64,000 nt of DNA from the NCBI GenBank assembly GCA_002337125.1, contig DDFJ01000004.1, positions 2,531,889 to 2,595,888 on the forward strand, given 5' to 3'. This document shows, one piece after another, positions 46,901-55,296 of this stretch. The translations under genes and the position numbers were made by a program. Below the pieces are notes generated by a model. That model worked only from the letters and a program-made list of their open reading frames with translations. It had not been told where the DNA came from and ran no database searches. The number at the start of each line of letters is the position of its first letter. The first letter of the stretch is position 1. The stretch comes from Chitinophagaceae bacterium UBA1931. Its GTDB lineage: Bacteria > Bacteroidota > Bacteroidia > Chitinophagales > Chitinophagaceae.

Positions 46901-47359
46901 TTTTTAATTGAAAAGCTTACTGATTTGGTTGAAGAAGCTGTGATGAATGAATTCAACCGCATTACTGAACGTGGTGGTGTACTTGGTTCAATGGAACGCA
47001 TGTATCAGCGTAATAAAATCCAGGAAGAAAGCCTGCACTACGAGCACCTGAAACATACTGGCGAACTTCCGGTTGTTGGTGTAAATACATTCTTAAATAA
47101 AAAAGGAAGTCCCACAACAATTCCCGGCGAAATAATACGAAGTACAACCGAAGAAAAAGAACAACAGATTTCCAATCTTCATGCTTTCTGGCAACGCAAT
47201 GAAAACAGGTGCAAGGATGAACTGAAACAATTAAAACAGGTAGCAGTAAGCAATGGAAATATTTTTGAACAGCTGATGCAAACAGTGAAATATTGTTCGT
47301 TAGGACAAATCACACATGCATTATATGATGTGGGCGGACAATACAGGCGAAATATGTAA
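43967..47359 (+). CDS. icmF: Fused isobutyryl-CoA mutase (IcmF)
   Basis: 1130 aa with the IcmF order: B12-binding domain (about 10-145, FDGHDAAINIM with the cobalamin His), G3E P-loop GTPase chaperone (about 195-430, GTGGAGKSSVTDE), linker, then the mutase barrel (about 530-1130). The substrate region reads FHYVSFEQPAKRLSTAFDSVTLYG, as in isobutyryl-CoA rather than methylmalonyl-CoA mutases. It interconverts isobutyryl-CoA and n-butyryl-CoA using adenosylcobalamin; the GTPase domain gates cofactor loading. Monocistronic. Confidence 0.94.
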   Translation: MELPNSHKIRIVTAASLFDGHDAAINIMRRIMQSKGAEIIHLGHNRSVQEIVEAAIEEDAHGIAITSYQGGHIEFFKYMKDLLDESGCGHIKIFGGGGGTILPDEINELQAYGIARIYSPDDGRQMGLEGMIEDVIQQCKQSSTSQNNNEQSAYWIAPQHWNGKLPLGEKKDIRRIARAITLAENGQPSAKKNTSAIIPVLGITGTGGAGKSSVTDEIVRRFLHAFTDKTIAVISVDPSKKKTGGALLGDRIRMNSISGPRSYMRSLATRESDKALSVYVQEAIDVCKEAAFDLIILESAGVGQSDASILDYCDVSLYVMTPEYGAASQLEKINMLDYADLIAINKFDKAGALDALADVRKQYKRNHQLFTAKDDELPVVGTIASQFNDTGVNELFEKIIHAVETKMNINFGAVDHIVHKDTVNKSLIIPPARVRYLSEIADTIKDYNQLVIDQSVIASKLYQLQGAEQTLTAAKAPSAVIEEIKKQIQQLTDQQTAVAKKLITHWPEKLKAYQQDYYEYKVRDKIIRQPMFSTSLSGTRIPKVVLPKYKDWGDLLRWQAQENVPGSFPFTAGVFPLKREGEDPTRMFAGEGGPERTNKRFHYVSFEQPAKRLSTAFDSVTLYGEDPAHRPDIYGKVGNSGVSIATVDDAKKLYSGFDLCDPKTSVSMTINGPAPIILAFFMNAAIDQQCEKWIEENGQWEMVNAAYQKKFGNITKPVYNNPSFPGELPAGNNGLGLKLLGLSGDEVLPADVYAQCKQAALQQVRGTVQADILKEDQAQNTCIFSTEFALKLMGDVQEYFIEQNVRNFYSVSISGYHIAEAGANPITQLAFTLANGFTYVEYYLSRGMNIDEFAPNLSFFFSNGMDPEYSVIGRVSRRIWAKAMKYKYKANKRSQMLKYHIQTSGRSLHAQEIDFNDIRTTLQALYAIYDNCNSLHTNAYDEAITTPTEESVRRAMAIQLIINRELGTAKNENPNQGSFLIEKLTDLVEEAVMNEFNRITERGGVLGSMERMYQRNKIQEESLHYEHLKHTGELPVVGVNTFLNKKGSPTTIPGEIIRSTTEEKEQQISNLHAFWQRNENRCKDELKQLKQVAVSNGNIFEQLMQTVKYCSLGQITHALYDVGGQYRRNM

Positions 47360-47442
47360 AGCTGATACAAAAAAATAATTCTCGTCAGCTTTCAGGTGTA
47401 TAGGACTAATTCTTGTCATTATACATCCTGCTTATTTTAAAT

Positions 47443-47450
47443 TACCTTTG
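47443..47450 (+). promoter_or_regulatory. TAnnTTTG -7 box before the split exporter
   Basis: TACCTTTG lies 18 nt before the probable TTG start at 47469, consistent with a short leader. Confidence 0.35.
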
Positions 47451-47468
47451 CGTTCTAATTTATTTGTT

Positions 47469-48242
47469 TTGGAAGTGAATAAAACTCATCCCGAAGCAAA
47501 GGAACTGTGCACACTTTTACTCCGCATAGGCACTTTGCTGATGACATCGGGATCAAATACAGAACGTATACGAAAAACAATTCAACGCATTTCAACTTCA
47601 TTTGATTACAAAGCTGAGCTTGTGATTAATCACCGTTCAGTATTGTTATCACTTGAAAATGAAAACGGCGACGAGGTGTACACCAGTTTGAAAAGAACAG
47701 GTCAGCATGGAGTGAACTTCAGAATCTTATCGGGTATCAGCCGCATGAGCTGGACTGTTATTGAAGAACACTGGACAGTTGACCAGATTAATGAAGAGTT
47801 AGACCGCTTACAGGCTCTTCCGCATTTTCCAAGAATAGCAGTGTTATTGTTTGTATCACTTGCAGGTGCATCGTTTTGCAGGGTAGCCGGCGGACAAATT
47901 CCTGATATGCTGTTTGCTTTTGCTGCAACATTTATTGGTTTGTTTGTAAGGCAGGAATCAATTAAACATGCATTCAACACATACCTCTGTGTTTTCTTTG
48001 CTGCATTTGCTGCAACATTGGTAGCAGGGCTTGGATATAAGCTGGGTATTGCCGATCCGGGCAATCATGGTTTTGTAACATCAGTTTTGTTTTTAATACC
48101 GGGTGTGCCGCTCATTAATTCGTTTTCCGATTTAATTGATGGGAATATTCAAACAGGAATTATCAGGGGAATAAACAGTTTGATTTATTCGTTTGCCATT
48201 GCACTTGGTTTGCTTGCATCAATGTTTGTTTATCAAATGTAA
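47469..48242 (+). CDS. Threonine/serine exporter, ThrE N-terminal half
   Basis: About 257 aa. The cytosolic N-terminal part matches ThrE/YjjP (LCTLLLRIGTLLMTSGSNTERI, SVLLSLENENGDEVY), followed by about five transmembrane helices (LFVSLAGASFCRVAGG, VFFAAFAATLVAG, FLIPGVPLINSFSDLIDG). No ATG is present near the start; TTG at 47469 or GTG at 47475 are the options. It is adjacent to the C-terminal half gene, the YjjP/YjjB-type split. Confidence 0.88.
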   Translation: MEVNKTHPEAKELCTLLLRIGTLLMTSGSNTERIRKTIQRISTSFDYKAELVINHRSVLLSLENENGDEVYTSLKRTGQHGVNFRILSGISRMSWTVIEEHWTVDQINEELDRLQALPHFPRIAVLLFVSLAGASFCRVAGGQIPDMLFAFAATFIGLFVRQESIKHAFNTYLCVFFAAFAATLVAGLGYKLGIADPGNHGFVTSVLFLIPGVPLINSFSDLIDGNIQTGIIRGINSLIYSFAIALGLLASMFVYQM

Positions 48243-48250
48243 AATCAGAA

Positions 48251-48835
48251 ATGGAAAATTTAATATTTATATCAGCATTCATACAACAGGCCAATCATAT
48301 TCTGCTGGGCATTTTGCCTGCAGCAGTAATTGATTTTTTGCCTGTGGCAGAAAAATTTATCTGGTGCGGATTTGCAGCAGTTGGTTTTGCTGTGTTGTTT
48401 AATGTGCCCTCACGTACATTGGTGTTTATTGGCATATTGGGCGGGCTTGGCGGCTTCACAAAATTTTTATTAATACGTTTTGGTGTAAGTGATGTGCTTG
48501 CTCCTTTTTGCGGATCAGCAGTAATCGGTTTGCTGAGCATTCCGTTTGCACATTACAAGCATGCACCGCCACCAGTATTTTATATTCCTGCATTAATACC
48601 AATGATACCCGGTGTGTTTGCATATCGTATGATGTTGGGAATGATCAAGCTTGTTGGCAACACACAACCTTCCGATTATGAACAGGTGCTGCAGTCAACC
48701 ATCAATAACGGATTAAAAGTATTGTTCATTATTCTTGGATTATCGGTTGGTGCGGTGATACCAATGCTGGTAACAAGAAGAGATTCGGTGAAAGATTTAA
48801 AAGCCTCCTCCTTCTTCGACAGAAGAGATGATTAA
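48251..48835 (+). CDS. Threonine/serine exporter, ThrE C-terminal half (YjjB type)
   Basis: 194 aa, five transmembrane helices with the family sequence LFNVPSRTLVFIGILGGLGG, FCGSAVIGLLSIPFAH and ALIPMIPGVFAYRMM. Starts 8 nt after the N-terminal half; the two membrane proteins make one transporter, possibly exporting succinate or Ser/Thr. Confidence 0.88.
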   Translation: MENLIFISAFIQQANHILLGILPAAVIDFLPVAEKFIWCGFAAVGFAVLFNVPSRTLVFIGILGGLGGFTKFLLIRFGVSDVLAPFCGSAVIGLLSIPFAHYKHAPPPVFYIPALIPMIPGVFAYRMMLGMIKLVGNTQPSDYEQVLQSTINNGLKVLFIILGLSVGAVIPMLVTRRDSVKDLKASSFFDRRDD

Positions 48836-48843
48836 AAATAAAA

Positions 48844-48870
48844 AACCACGTTTCAACAACGTGGTTTTTT
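48844..48870. terminator. Bidirectional terminator between exporter and WG-repeat gene
   Basis: AACCACGTT-TCAAC-AACGTGGTT with A5 before and T6 after. Confidence 0.88.
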
Positions 48871-48901
48871 ATTGCAGAAGTAATCTGATCTGATAAGGTT
48901 T

Positions 48902-49486
48902 TTATTCCTCTTTTACTTCTTTACCTTCTTTATTAATCATCATAAAGTTTCCATCTTTCAGTACACGGGCTTTACCTTCCGTGAACAGATCTGCAAAATT
49001 GTATTGATAAGGAAGAACGAGTTTGCCTTTTGTATTTATGTATCCCCACAAGCCTTTGCTGTTTGAAACAGGAGCCATGCCTTCTGAAAATCCACGGGCC
49101 ATATCAAACTCATACGGAATTACAACTTCCATATTGCTGTTGATGTAGCCAAACTTGCCGTTCTTTTTTACACAGGCAATACCATCGTGAAACGATCCTG
49201 CTTCTTCATACGTCATTTCAGCAATAACCTTGCCTGTACTGTCGAGATACCCCCATTTATCTCCTTTCCGAACGGCAGCTTTGCCTTCGCTGAACGACAA
49301 AGCTTCGTCATAAATAAGTTGAACAACCAGCTTGCCATCTTTGGTGGCATAACCGAATTTACCATCTTTACTGACTTTTGCTAAACCACAAATACAGTCA
49401 TCCACAAAATCGTATTGTTTAGTCCATGCCTGGGCACCTACCTGCAAAGCGCCAAACAGGAATACCATGATTAAGAACGCTTTCAT
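48902..49486 (-). CDS. WG repeat-containing secreted protein
   Basis: 194 aa, signal peptide ending LQVGAQA. About six tandem WG/KWG repeats of about 24 residues, each like KWGYLDSTGKVIAEMTYEEA. These form a beta-propeller-like or solenoid surface; role unknown, usually extracytoplasmic binding. Confidence 0.88.
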   Translation of the reverse strand: MKAFLIMVFLFGALQVGAQAWTKQYDFVDDCICGLAKVSKDGKFGYATKDGKLVVQLIYDEALSFSEGKAAVRKGDKWGYLDSTGKVIAEMTYEEAGSFHDGIACVKKNGKFGYINSNMEVVIPYEFDMARGFSEGMAPVSNSKGLWGYINTKGKLVLPYQYNFADLFTEGKARVLKDGNFMMINKEGKEVKEE

Positions 49487-49639
49487 AAAAAAAATTTTGT
49501 GTGTGTTAAAATTGCGACACTTAAGTTATTGTTGGTATTTGTAATGATGAATGATGAACGGCAGAAGATGGAATGATTCAAAGCATTGACTTCGGCATTT
49601 TTGGAGTAATTGTGAACAGAAAAGGGCTAACTTTCGGCC

Positions 49640-50452
49640 ATGAACAGATGGAAGATTCTTTTATTGTTTGTGACTTTAGTTGTAGCAGCCGGAAGCTGCT
49701 CAAAAAGTCCGTATGCAACAACCAATAAATCGTATAAAAAGCAGGCAAAGAAGTTTGCAAAAGTGTTGAAGCAATACCCGCTGCATGATTCGGTAAACAA
49801 TGAACCATACTTTGCAGGTACAACCAATTTCACCATGCGCAAACCAAGTTTTGTGATCATTCATCACACAGCACAAAACACCTGCGATCAAACGCTGAAA
49901 ACATTTACACTTCCACGAACTGAAGTAAGTGCCCATTATGTGATTTGCCGTGATGGAACAATCTTTCATATGCTCAACGATTATCTCCGTGCTCACCATG
50001 CAGGTGTAAGCCGCTGGGGAAATATGTTTGATGTGAACTCTGCATCAATCGGTATTGAATTAGATAATAATGGATTTGAAGCGTTTGATGAACGACAGAT
50101 CAGCAGTTTAGTTTCGTTGCTTGAACGTTTGAAAGCAGCATATAAAATTCCTGCAGCCAATTTTATTGGTCATGGCGATATTGCACCAACAAGAAAGAAT
50201 GATCCCAACTGGCGTTTTCCCTGGAAAACATTAAGTGAAAAAGGTTTTGGTTTGTGGTGGAGCGATACAACCAATGTAACAGTTCCTGTAAACTTCGATT
50301 ACCTCAGTGCCATTCGTATTGTGGGTTATGATATGAAAGATACAAGCGCAGCAATACTCGGCTTTAAACGTCATTTCTTAATGGATACAACAAAGGGAAT
50401 GACGCCCGATGCAAAAAAAGTTTTGTTCAACCTGTATAAAAAATATTATTGA
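49640..50452 (+). CDS. N-acetylmuramoyl-L-alanine amidase lipoprotein
   Basis: 270 aa, lipoprotein signal (VVAAGSCSKS). Amidase_2 zinc site: IIHHTAQNT, HHAGVSRWG and GHGDIAPTRKNDP supply His, His and Cys/Asp-type ligands; IGIELDNNG carries the conserved Glu. Cleaves the amide bond of peptidoglycan stems or scavenged muropeptides (AmpD-like). Its stop is 1 nt from the DUF72 start. Confidence 0.93.
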   Translation: MNRWKILLLFVTLVVAAGSCSKSPYATTNKSYKKQAKKFAKVLKQYPLHDSVNNEPYFAGTTNFTMRKPSFVIIHHTAQNTCDQTLKTFTLPRTEVSAHYVICRDGTIFHMLNDYLRAHHAGVSRWGNMFDVNSASIGIELDNNGFEAFDERQISSLVSLLERLKAAYKIPAANFIGHGDIAPTRKNDPNWRFPWKTLSEKGFGLWWSDTTNVTVPVNFDYLSAIRIVGYDMKDTSAAILGFKRHFLMDTTKGMTPDAKKVLFNLYKKYY

Positions 50453-50453
50453 G

Positions 50454-51371
50454 ATGGAGTTTGGACGTATTGATGAACATGAATTAAATAATATTGATTT
50501 TTCATTGCCTGCAGAACCTGCTTTCAATAAAACTATTTTGAAAGGGAAGCCGGTAAAGGATGCAAAAGTGTATCTCGGTTGTGCCAAGTGGGGACGTGCC
50601 GAGTGGGTGGGAAAAATCTATCCGCCCAAAACAAAAGAAAAAGATTTTCTGCAGCATTATGTGCATCATTACAACAGCATTGAACTGAATGCCACGCATT
50701 ATAAAGTTTATGGTGAAGCTGGTATTCGTAAATGGGCAGAGAAAGCAAAGGGAATGGATTTCAAGTTCTGCCCGAAGATGTACCAGGGTGTTACACACAG
50801 GGGCAGTTTAAAAGGAAAAGATTTTATTACCAATGAATTCTTTCGGGGCATTGTTGGGTTTGAAGAATATCTCGGCCCCATCTTCGTGCAGGTGAGTGAT
50901 ACATTTTCGCCCAAGCGGAAAAAAGAGTTATTTGATTATTTAAAATCATTGCCAAAGGATTTACAGTTTTTTCTTGAAGTGCGTCACCCCGATTGGTTTG
51001 CAAAAGAAAACATCCGAAACGAAATGTTTGAAACGTTGAAGGAACTCAACATCGGCGCTGTGATTACCGATACTGCAGGACGAAGAGATTGTGCACACAT
51101 GCATTTAACCCTGCCCAAAGCATTTATCCGTTATGTGGGCAACAGTTTACATAAAAGCGATTATACACGTTGTAATGTATGGGTTGATCGTATGAAGTAC
51201 TGGCTTGATCATGGTTTGCAGGAGCTGTATTTCTTTATGCACATGCACGATGAAGCAACATCGCCTGAACTCACTGTTTATTTGGTTGATAAGATGAATA
51301 AAGAAATTGGTTTGAATTTAATTAAGCCGAAGTTTATAGGTGATGGCCCGCAAGGTTCCTTGTTTGCTTAA
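50454..51371 (+). CDS. DUF72 domain-containing protein
   Basis: 305 aa TIM-barrel family protein (YecE-like): YLGCAKWGRAEWVGKIYPP, FLQHYVHHYNSIELNATHY, KFCPKMYQGVTHRG, FLEVRHPDW, and VITDTAGRRDC. The conserved E, H and D/R residues suggest an enzyme, but the reaction is not established. ATG at 50454 is chosen because DUF72 similarity starts soon after; it directly follows the amidase stop. Ends overlap umuC (convergent) by 4 nt. Confidence 0.85.
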   Translation: MEFGRIDEHELNNIDFSLPAEPAFNKTILKGKPVKDAKVYLGCAKWGRAEWVGKIYPPKTKEKDFLQHYVHHYNSIELNATHYKVYGEAGIRKWAEKAKGMDFKFCPKMYQGVTHRGSLKGKDFITNEFFRGIVGFEEYLGPIFVQVSDTFSPKRKKELFDYLKSLPKDLQFFLEVRHPDWFAKENIRNEMFETLKELNIGAVITDTAGRRDCAHMHLTLPKAFIRYVGNSLHKSDYTRCNVWVDRMKYWLDHGLQELYFFMHMHDEATSPELTVYLVDKMNKEIGLNLIKPKFIGDGPQGSLFA

Positions 51372-52648
51372 TGCACTTCAAACAATTCATCCCACCTGGT
51401 GGTGTATCGTCCGCTTCTTAATTCCTGCCGCATTTTCCAGTTGCGTTTTAAACCGGTTGCAGCATATTTCACCACATCATCTCTCATACTGAAGTTGATG
51501 TTGTCCATTGCTTCCATCAGCAGCCGCTGCTGGTTTTCTTCTGCAACAAATAAATTTCCCTGTATGGAATTATCAGGAACAATACTGCCCAGCATAACGC
51601 CTGCTTTTAAATATTTTGGTCCGCTTACATACAGGCGCTCAACCAGTGGTACTGCATATTGAATCAGTTCATGTGTGTTGGATGTGGCCGATGGTAATGT
51701 AACATAAGTATGTTTTGTTTTTGGATTGTATTCATATTGATGTCCTTTCTGATCGTTGGTTACCACAAACACATTAATCAGTTTTGCAGCTGAATATTGC
51801 CTGCGCAATTTTTCAGCAGCACGTGAAGTATAAGTTGCAACAGCTTCTTTTAAATCGTTCAGTTCATACACAGGTTTGCCAAACATACGTGTGGTGGCAA
51901 TCATCTGTTTATTCTCTAACGGATCTTTCATTTCAATACAAGCTGTTCCGTTCAGTTCTTTAATCAATCGTACACCAACCACGCCACCTAAATTTTTTCT
52001 TGCCCATTCCTCGTTCATCTTACTCAGCTGCCATGCGTTCTGAATATTGTAAAACTCTTTGAGCTTGTAAGCCGACCGTCCGCCAACACCCCACACATCT
52101 CCAACAGGAGTCCGCTGCAATGCTTCCTGAACTTTTTCTTCTGTATCAAGAACCATTATACAGTTGGTTGCCTCTTTGTTTTTCTTTGCAAGACGGTTGG
52201 CTACTTTACTCAGCACTTTGGTTGGTGCTATTCCAACGGATACTTTAATACCTGTCCACAGTTCGGTTCTTTCTTTCAGCTCAACAGAAATTTTCTGCAA
52301 CTGATCAGTCGACATCGATGCGAGTTTTACAAACGCTTCATCAACGGAATATACTTCTACATGATCATCACCTGCAATTGAACGCAGTGTATCCATGACA
52401 CGCATGCTTAAGTCGCCGTACAGATTATAGTTGCTCGAAAACACAGCTACGTTGTGCTGCAAGATCGCATCCTTGTTCTGGTAATAAGGCCCGGCCATTG
52501 CAATGCCCAATGCCTTTGCCTCATCAGTACGAGATACAATGCAGCCATCGTTGTTGCTTAACACAACAACGGGTTTGTTTTGCAGCGAAGGCTCAAACAA
52601 CCTTTCGCAGGAGCAATAAAAACTGTTACAATCTACAATGGCGTACAT
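51368..52648 (-). CDS. umuC: Y-family DNA polymerase V catalytic subunit UmuC
   Basis: 426 aa. Palm motifs MYAIVDCNSFYCSCERLF (first catalytic Asp) and VYSVDEAFVKL (DE pair), VSVGIAPTKVLSKVANR, then little-finger and C-terminal domains as in UmuC. Translesion polymerase of the SOS type. 42 nt downstream of the umuD-like gene on the same strand. Confidence 0.95.
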   Translation of the reverse strand: MYAIVDCNSFYCSCERLFEPSLQNKPVVVLSNNDGCIVSRTDEAKALGIAMAGPYYQNKDAILQHNVAVFSSNYNLYGDLSMRVMDTLRSIAGDDHVEVYSVDEAFVKLASMSTDQLQKISVELKERTELWTGIKVSVGIAPTKVLSKVANRLAKKNKEATNCIMVLDTEEKVQEALQRTPVGDVWGVGGRSAYKLKEFYNIQNAWQLSKMNEEWARKNLGGVVGVRLIKELNGTACIEMKDPLENKQMIATTRMFGKPVYELNDLKEAVATYTSRAAEKLRRQYSAAKLINVFVVTNDQKGHQYEYNPKTKHTYVTLPSATSNTHELIQYAVPLVERLYVSGPKYLKAGVMLGSIVPDNSIQGNLFVAEENQQRLLMEAMDNINFSMRDDVVKYAATGLKRNWKMRQELRSGRYTTRWDELFEVH

Positions 52649-52690
52649 GTTAATCGTATTTCGGGTACTTAAAACTCTTCGTGATGATGA

Positions 52691-53149
52691 TTAATGAAAC
52701 GAATGAATACTGTGCACCACTACTCCCCACAATTTAAAATCAGTGAACTCTGCCAGGTTAATGGCTTTGTATCTCGGGTTTTCAGGAATTAAAAAAGCCG
52801 ATGAAAAATTTTTATGAAACCTGCGCACCAGCAATTCGCCATTTAAAATGGCAACAATAATTTTTCCATTGGCCAGTTTCAGCGACCGGTCAACAATTAA
52901 AATATCATGTTCAAAAATGCCGGCATCCTGCATTGCATCACCTTTCATGCGAAAGAAAAATGTAGCAGGTTTGTTACGCACCAGCTGTTCATTTAAATCA
53001 ATACCACGTTCAGCATAATCATCAGCAGCGGCTCCAAAGCCCGTTGCATTTGCTGTGCGGATGTTGTGTTGTGTAAACTGTTTACTGCCTTTATAAGCGG
53101 CGCCGAAAAAATCTTCCCCGTCCATAGAAAAATAATTTAACTCCTGCAT
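52691..53149 (-). CDS. umuD: UmuD/LexA-like S24 protein lacking the Ser-Lys dyad
   Basis: 152 aa with the LexA/UmuD peptidase fold: FFFRMKGDAMQDAGIFEHDILIVDR corresponds to the normal GDSMxxxGI, but the catalytic Ser is Ala (codon GCA); in ILNGELLVRRF the catalytic Lys position is Arg. Such a protein could not self-cleave. Start ATG at 53147-53149 gives a normal UmuD length; the open frame extends about 37 codons upstream across the operator. Partner of UmuC directly downstream. Confidence 0.85.
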   Translation of the reverse strand: MQELNYFSMDGEDFFGAAYKGSKQFTQHNIRTANATGFGAAADDYAERGIDLNEQLVRNKPATFFFRMKGDAMQDAGIFEHDILIVDRSLKLANGKIIVAILNGELLVRRFHKNFSSAFLIPENPRYKAINLAEFTDFKLWGVVVHSIHSFH

Positions 53150-53207
53150 GCGCAAAGAGCGGTGATGAATATTTTTTATTTCAGGGTTTGTAAGAAAGTT
53201 TGGTAAA

Positions 53208-53222
53208 ACTAAAACTTTTAGT
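53208..53222. promoter_or_regulatory. Perfect palindrome upstream of umuDC, operator candidate
   Basis: ACTAAAACTTTTAGT, a 15-nt perfect dyad with single-base centre, 59 nt before the umuD start and flanked by outer GTAA / TTAC repeats. Position fits an SOS or other repressor site; the repressor is not identified. Confidence 0.5.
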
Positions 53223-53355
53223 AATTTAGTGTTACGATTTTGAAGAAATTTTTTTTTCATCTTCAGTAACCGGCCGATACTTCAGCAATCCCATCTGTGC
53301 TTTGGCTTTGCCATAGTCATTGCATAGTTATTAATCAACCAAAAAAAGATGGGTT

Positions 53356-53979
53356 ATGCAATTACAATCAATTACAACAGCAACCATTCCCGGCTACAGG
53401 GTGTACGAGTACTTGCTTGTACTCAGTCCGCACCAGGAATTATGGAACCGCATTTTAAAAGTAAAAGAAGCCTTTGCTGAAAAGTACAAATCCGATCATG
53501 CAAAATGGGGCAAGCCACACATTACGCTGGCCAATTTCTTACAGTACGAAATGATGGAAGAACGTTTGATCAACCGTTTAAAAATGGTGGCCATGGGTTA
53601 TCATCCCATTAAAGTTGAACTGCGTGATTACGGAAGTTTTCCCAGCCACACTATTTATATCAACGTGGTAAGCAAAATTCCGGTGCAAACACTGGTAAAA
53701 GAAATCCGCAGCGAAGCACAACGTTTAATGAAACTCAACGATGATAATAAACCTCATTTTATTTTAGAACCGCATTTAACCATTGCACGCAAACTGGAGC
53801 CATGGCAATACGAAAAAGGCTGGCTTGAATACAGTCATAAACATTTTACCGGTCGTTTCATTGCCGATGCAATGCTGTTACTCAAGCGGCCAGTTGGGAG
53901 CGTACAATACCAGATTGCACAACGGTTCGAGTTTCAGAATTTACCCGTTACAACAAAACAGGGCGAGTTATTTATGTAG
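53356..53979 (+). CDS. 2'-5' RNA ligase family (2H phosphoesterase) protein
   Basis: 207 aa. Two HxT motifs define the family: WGKPHITLANF near residues 54-64 and LEPHLTIARKL near 136-146. Members hydrolyse or form 2',5' or cyclic 2',3'-phosphate bonds in RNA ends. Divergent from umuD across the palindrome region; may share its control. Substrate unknown. Its possible link to the RNA-repair locus 5 kb downstream is only positional. Confidence 0.88.
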   Translation: MQLQSITTATIPGYRVYEYLLVLSPHQELWNRILKVKEAFAEKYKSDHAKWGKPHITLANFLQYEMMEERLINRLKMVAMGYHPIKVELRDYGSFPSHTIYINVVSKIPVQTLVKEIRSEAQRLMKLNDDNKPHFILEPHLTIARKLEPWQYEKGWLEYSHKHFTGRFIADAMLLLKRPVGSVQYQIAQRFEFQNLPVTTKQGELFM

Positions 53980-54007
53980 TCATCAACACAACTGCTGTTG
54001 AACTGTT

Positions 54008-54027
54008 GTTGCGTCGCACACTTGTAC
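54008..54027 (-). repeat. Fragment of the 32265-32381 element family
   Basis: On the minus strand reads GTACAAGTGTGCGACGCAAC, one base different from the right end of the element at 32362-32381. No second end is obvious nearby. Confidence 0.5.
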
Positions 54028-54053
54028 GGCAACAATTCTATTCATCATCTTTC

Positions 54054-54125
54054 ACCACAGAGTCACGGAGTACACAGAGAGATTATACATGAAAATATTT
54101 CTGTGTCCCCTGTGTCTCTGTGGTT
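54054..54125. repeat. ACCACAGAG-type imperfect palindrome
   Basis: Left arm starts ACCACAGAGTCACGGAG and right arm ends TGTGTCTCTGTGGT; the arms match in about 19 of 24 positions. Sequences of this kind are scattered in many bacterial genomes. It separates the 2H phosphoesterase gene from the radical SAM gene. Confidence 0.55.
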
Positions 54126-54140
54126 CAACACAACAACTAT

Positions 54141-55250
54141 ATGTCAGAAAAATTGCAACAGGATCATTATAAAGTAAAACCAAAAGAAGACACAGAAGAG
54201 TCGTCTTATCATCACGGACGTGGAGCACAGTTCAATCCTAAAAACCGTTTTCTCAAAAACGAATCAAGTAAAGAACATGTTGAAGCAATTGATGATTGGG
54301 AACAAGGCAATCTTAAAACACAATATATCGAAACACATCCCAAAACAATTGTCAACAAAGTGGAAAGTCCCGATGTGGGTATGAGCTACAGTATGAATCC
54401 CTATGCCGGTTGCGAACACGGGTGCATTTACTGTTATGCACGCAATGTACATGAGTACTGGGGCTACAGTGCAGGAATGGATTTTGAACAAAAAATTCTC
54501 GTAAAGAAAAATGCACCACAGCTGCTGCGTAAATTTTTAATGCACCCAAAGTGGGATGCAACACCCATCATGCTCAGCGGTAATACCGATTGTTATCAAC
54601 CGGCCGAACAGCAGTTTCGTTTAACAAGGCAGATGCTGGAAGTATGTAATGAATTTAATCAGCCGGTAGGTATACTCACAAAAAATTCATGGATACTGAA
54701 GGATAAAGATGTGCTGCAGGAAATGGGAAAGAAAAACATTGTATCAGCCATGGTGAGTATTACATCATTTAACGAAGATCTGCGCAGGGTAATGGAGCCA
54801 CGCACCACAACAGCCAAACAAAAACTGAAAGTCATTAACGAACTCAGCAGTGCAGGCGTACGTATGGGCATTATGATGGGGCCAATGATACCGGGACTGA
54901 ACGAACATGAAATGCAGCGCATCATGAAAGCGGCAAGAGATAACGGCGCCACGTTTACGGCCTACACATTTATACGTTTAAATGGTGCCATTAAGTTATT
55001 GTTTCACGACTGGCTGTATAAAAACTTCCCCGACCGTGCCGATAAAGTGTGGCACCTGGTGGAACAAAGCCACGATGGAAAAGTAAACGATACACGCTGG
55101 GGTGTACGTATGCGTGGCGAAGGACATATTGCCAAACTGGTAAACCAGCAATACAAAAAATATGGAAAGCTGTATGGAATGAATGCTGAAGAATGGAGCC
55201 TGGACAGAACAAAATTCCGCAGACCGGGAATGCAGGGGAAGTTGTTTTGA
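54141..55250 (+). CDS. PA0069 family radical SAM protein
   Basis: 369 aa. The [4Fe-4S]/SAM cluster is CEHGCIYCYAR (C-x3-C-x2-C) near residue 85. YSMNPYAGCEHGC, ILVKKNAPQLLRKFL and SVTSF-like (SITSFNEDLRRVMEPRTTT) identify the SplB-like PA0069 group. The function is not established; the relation to spore photoproduct lyase hints at DNA or nucleic-acid chemistry. Start ATG 54141 rather than 54120 avoids a non-conserved head. No SD. Confidence 0.9.
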   Translation: MSEKLQQDHYKVKPKEDTEESSYHHGRGAQFNPKNRFLKNESSKEHVEAIDDWEQGNLKTQYIETHPKTIVNKVESPDVGMSYSMNPYAGCEHGCIYCYARNVHEYWGYSAGMDFEQKILVKKNAPQLLRKFLMHPKWDATPIMLSGNTDCYQPAEQQFRLTRQMLEVCNEFNQPVGILTKNSWILKDKDVLQEMGKKNIVSAMVSITSFNEDLRRVMEPRTTTAKQKLKVINELSSAGVRMGIMMGPMIPGLNEHEMQRIMKAARDNGATFTAYTFIRLNGAIKLLFHDWLYKNFPDRADKVWHLVEQSHDGKVNDTRWGVRMRGEGHIAKLVNQQYKKYGKLYGMNAEEWSLDRTKFRRPGMQGKLF

Positions 55251-55296
55251 AAATCTTTTAGTTTTAATAACTTCATATTTTTAATAAAGTGTTGCT

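Noticed and set aside
53230..53320. Short minus-strand frame ending MGLLKYRPVTEDEKK
   Set aside because: About 30 codons without a good start and cut by stops; the similarity to a gene cannot be judged.
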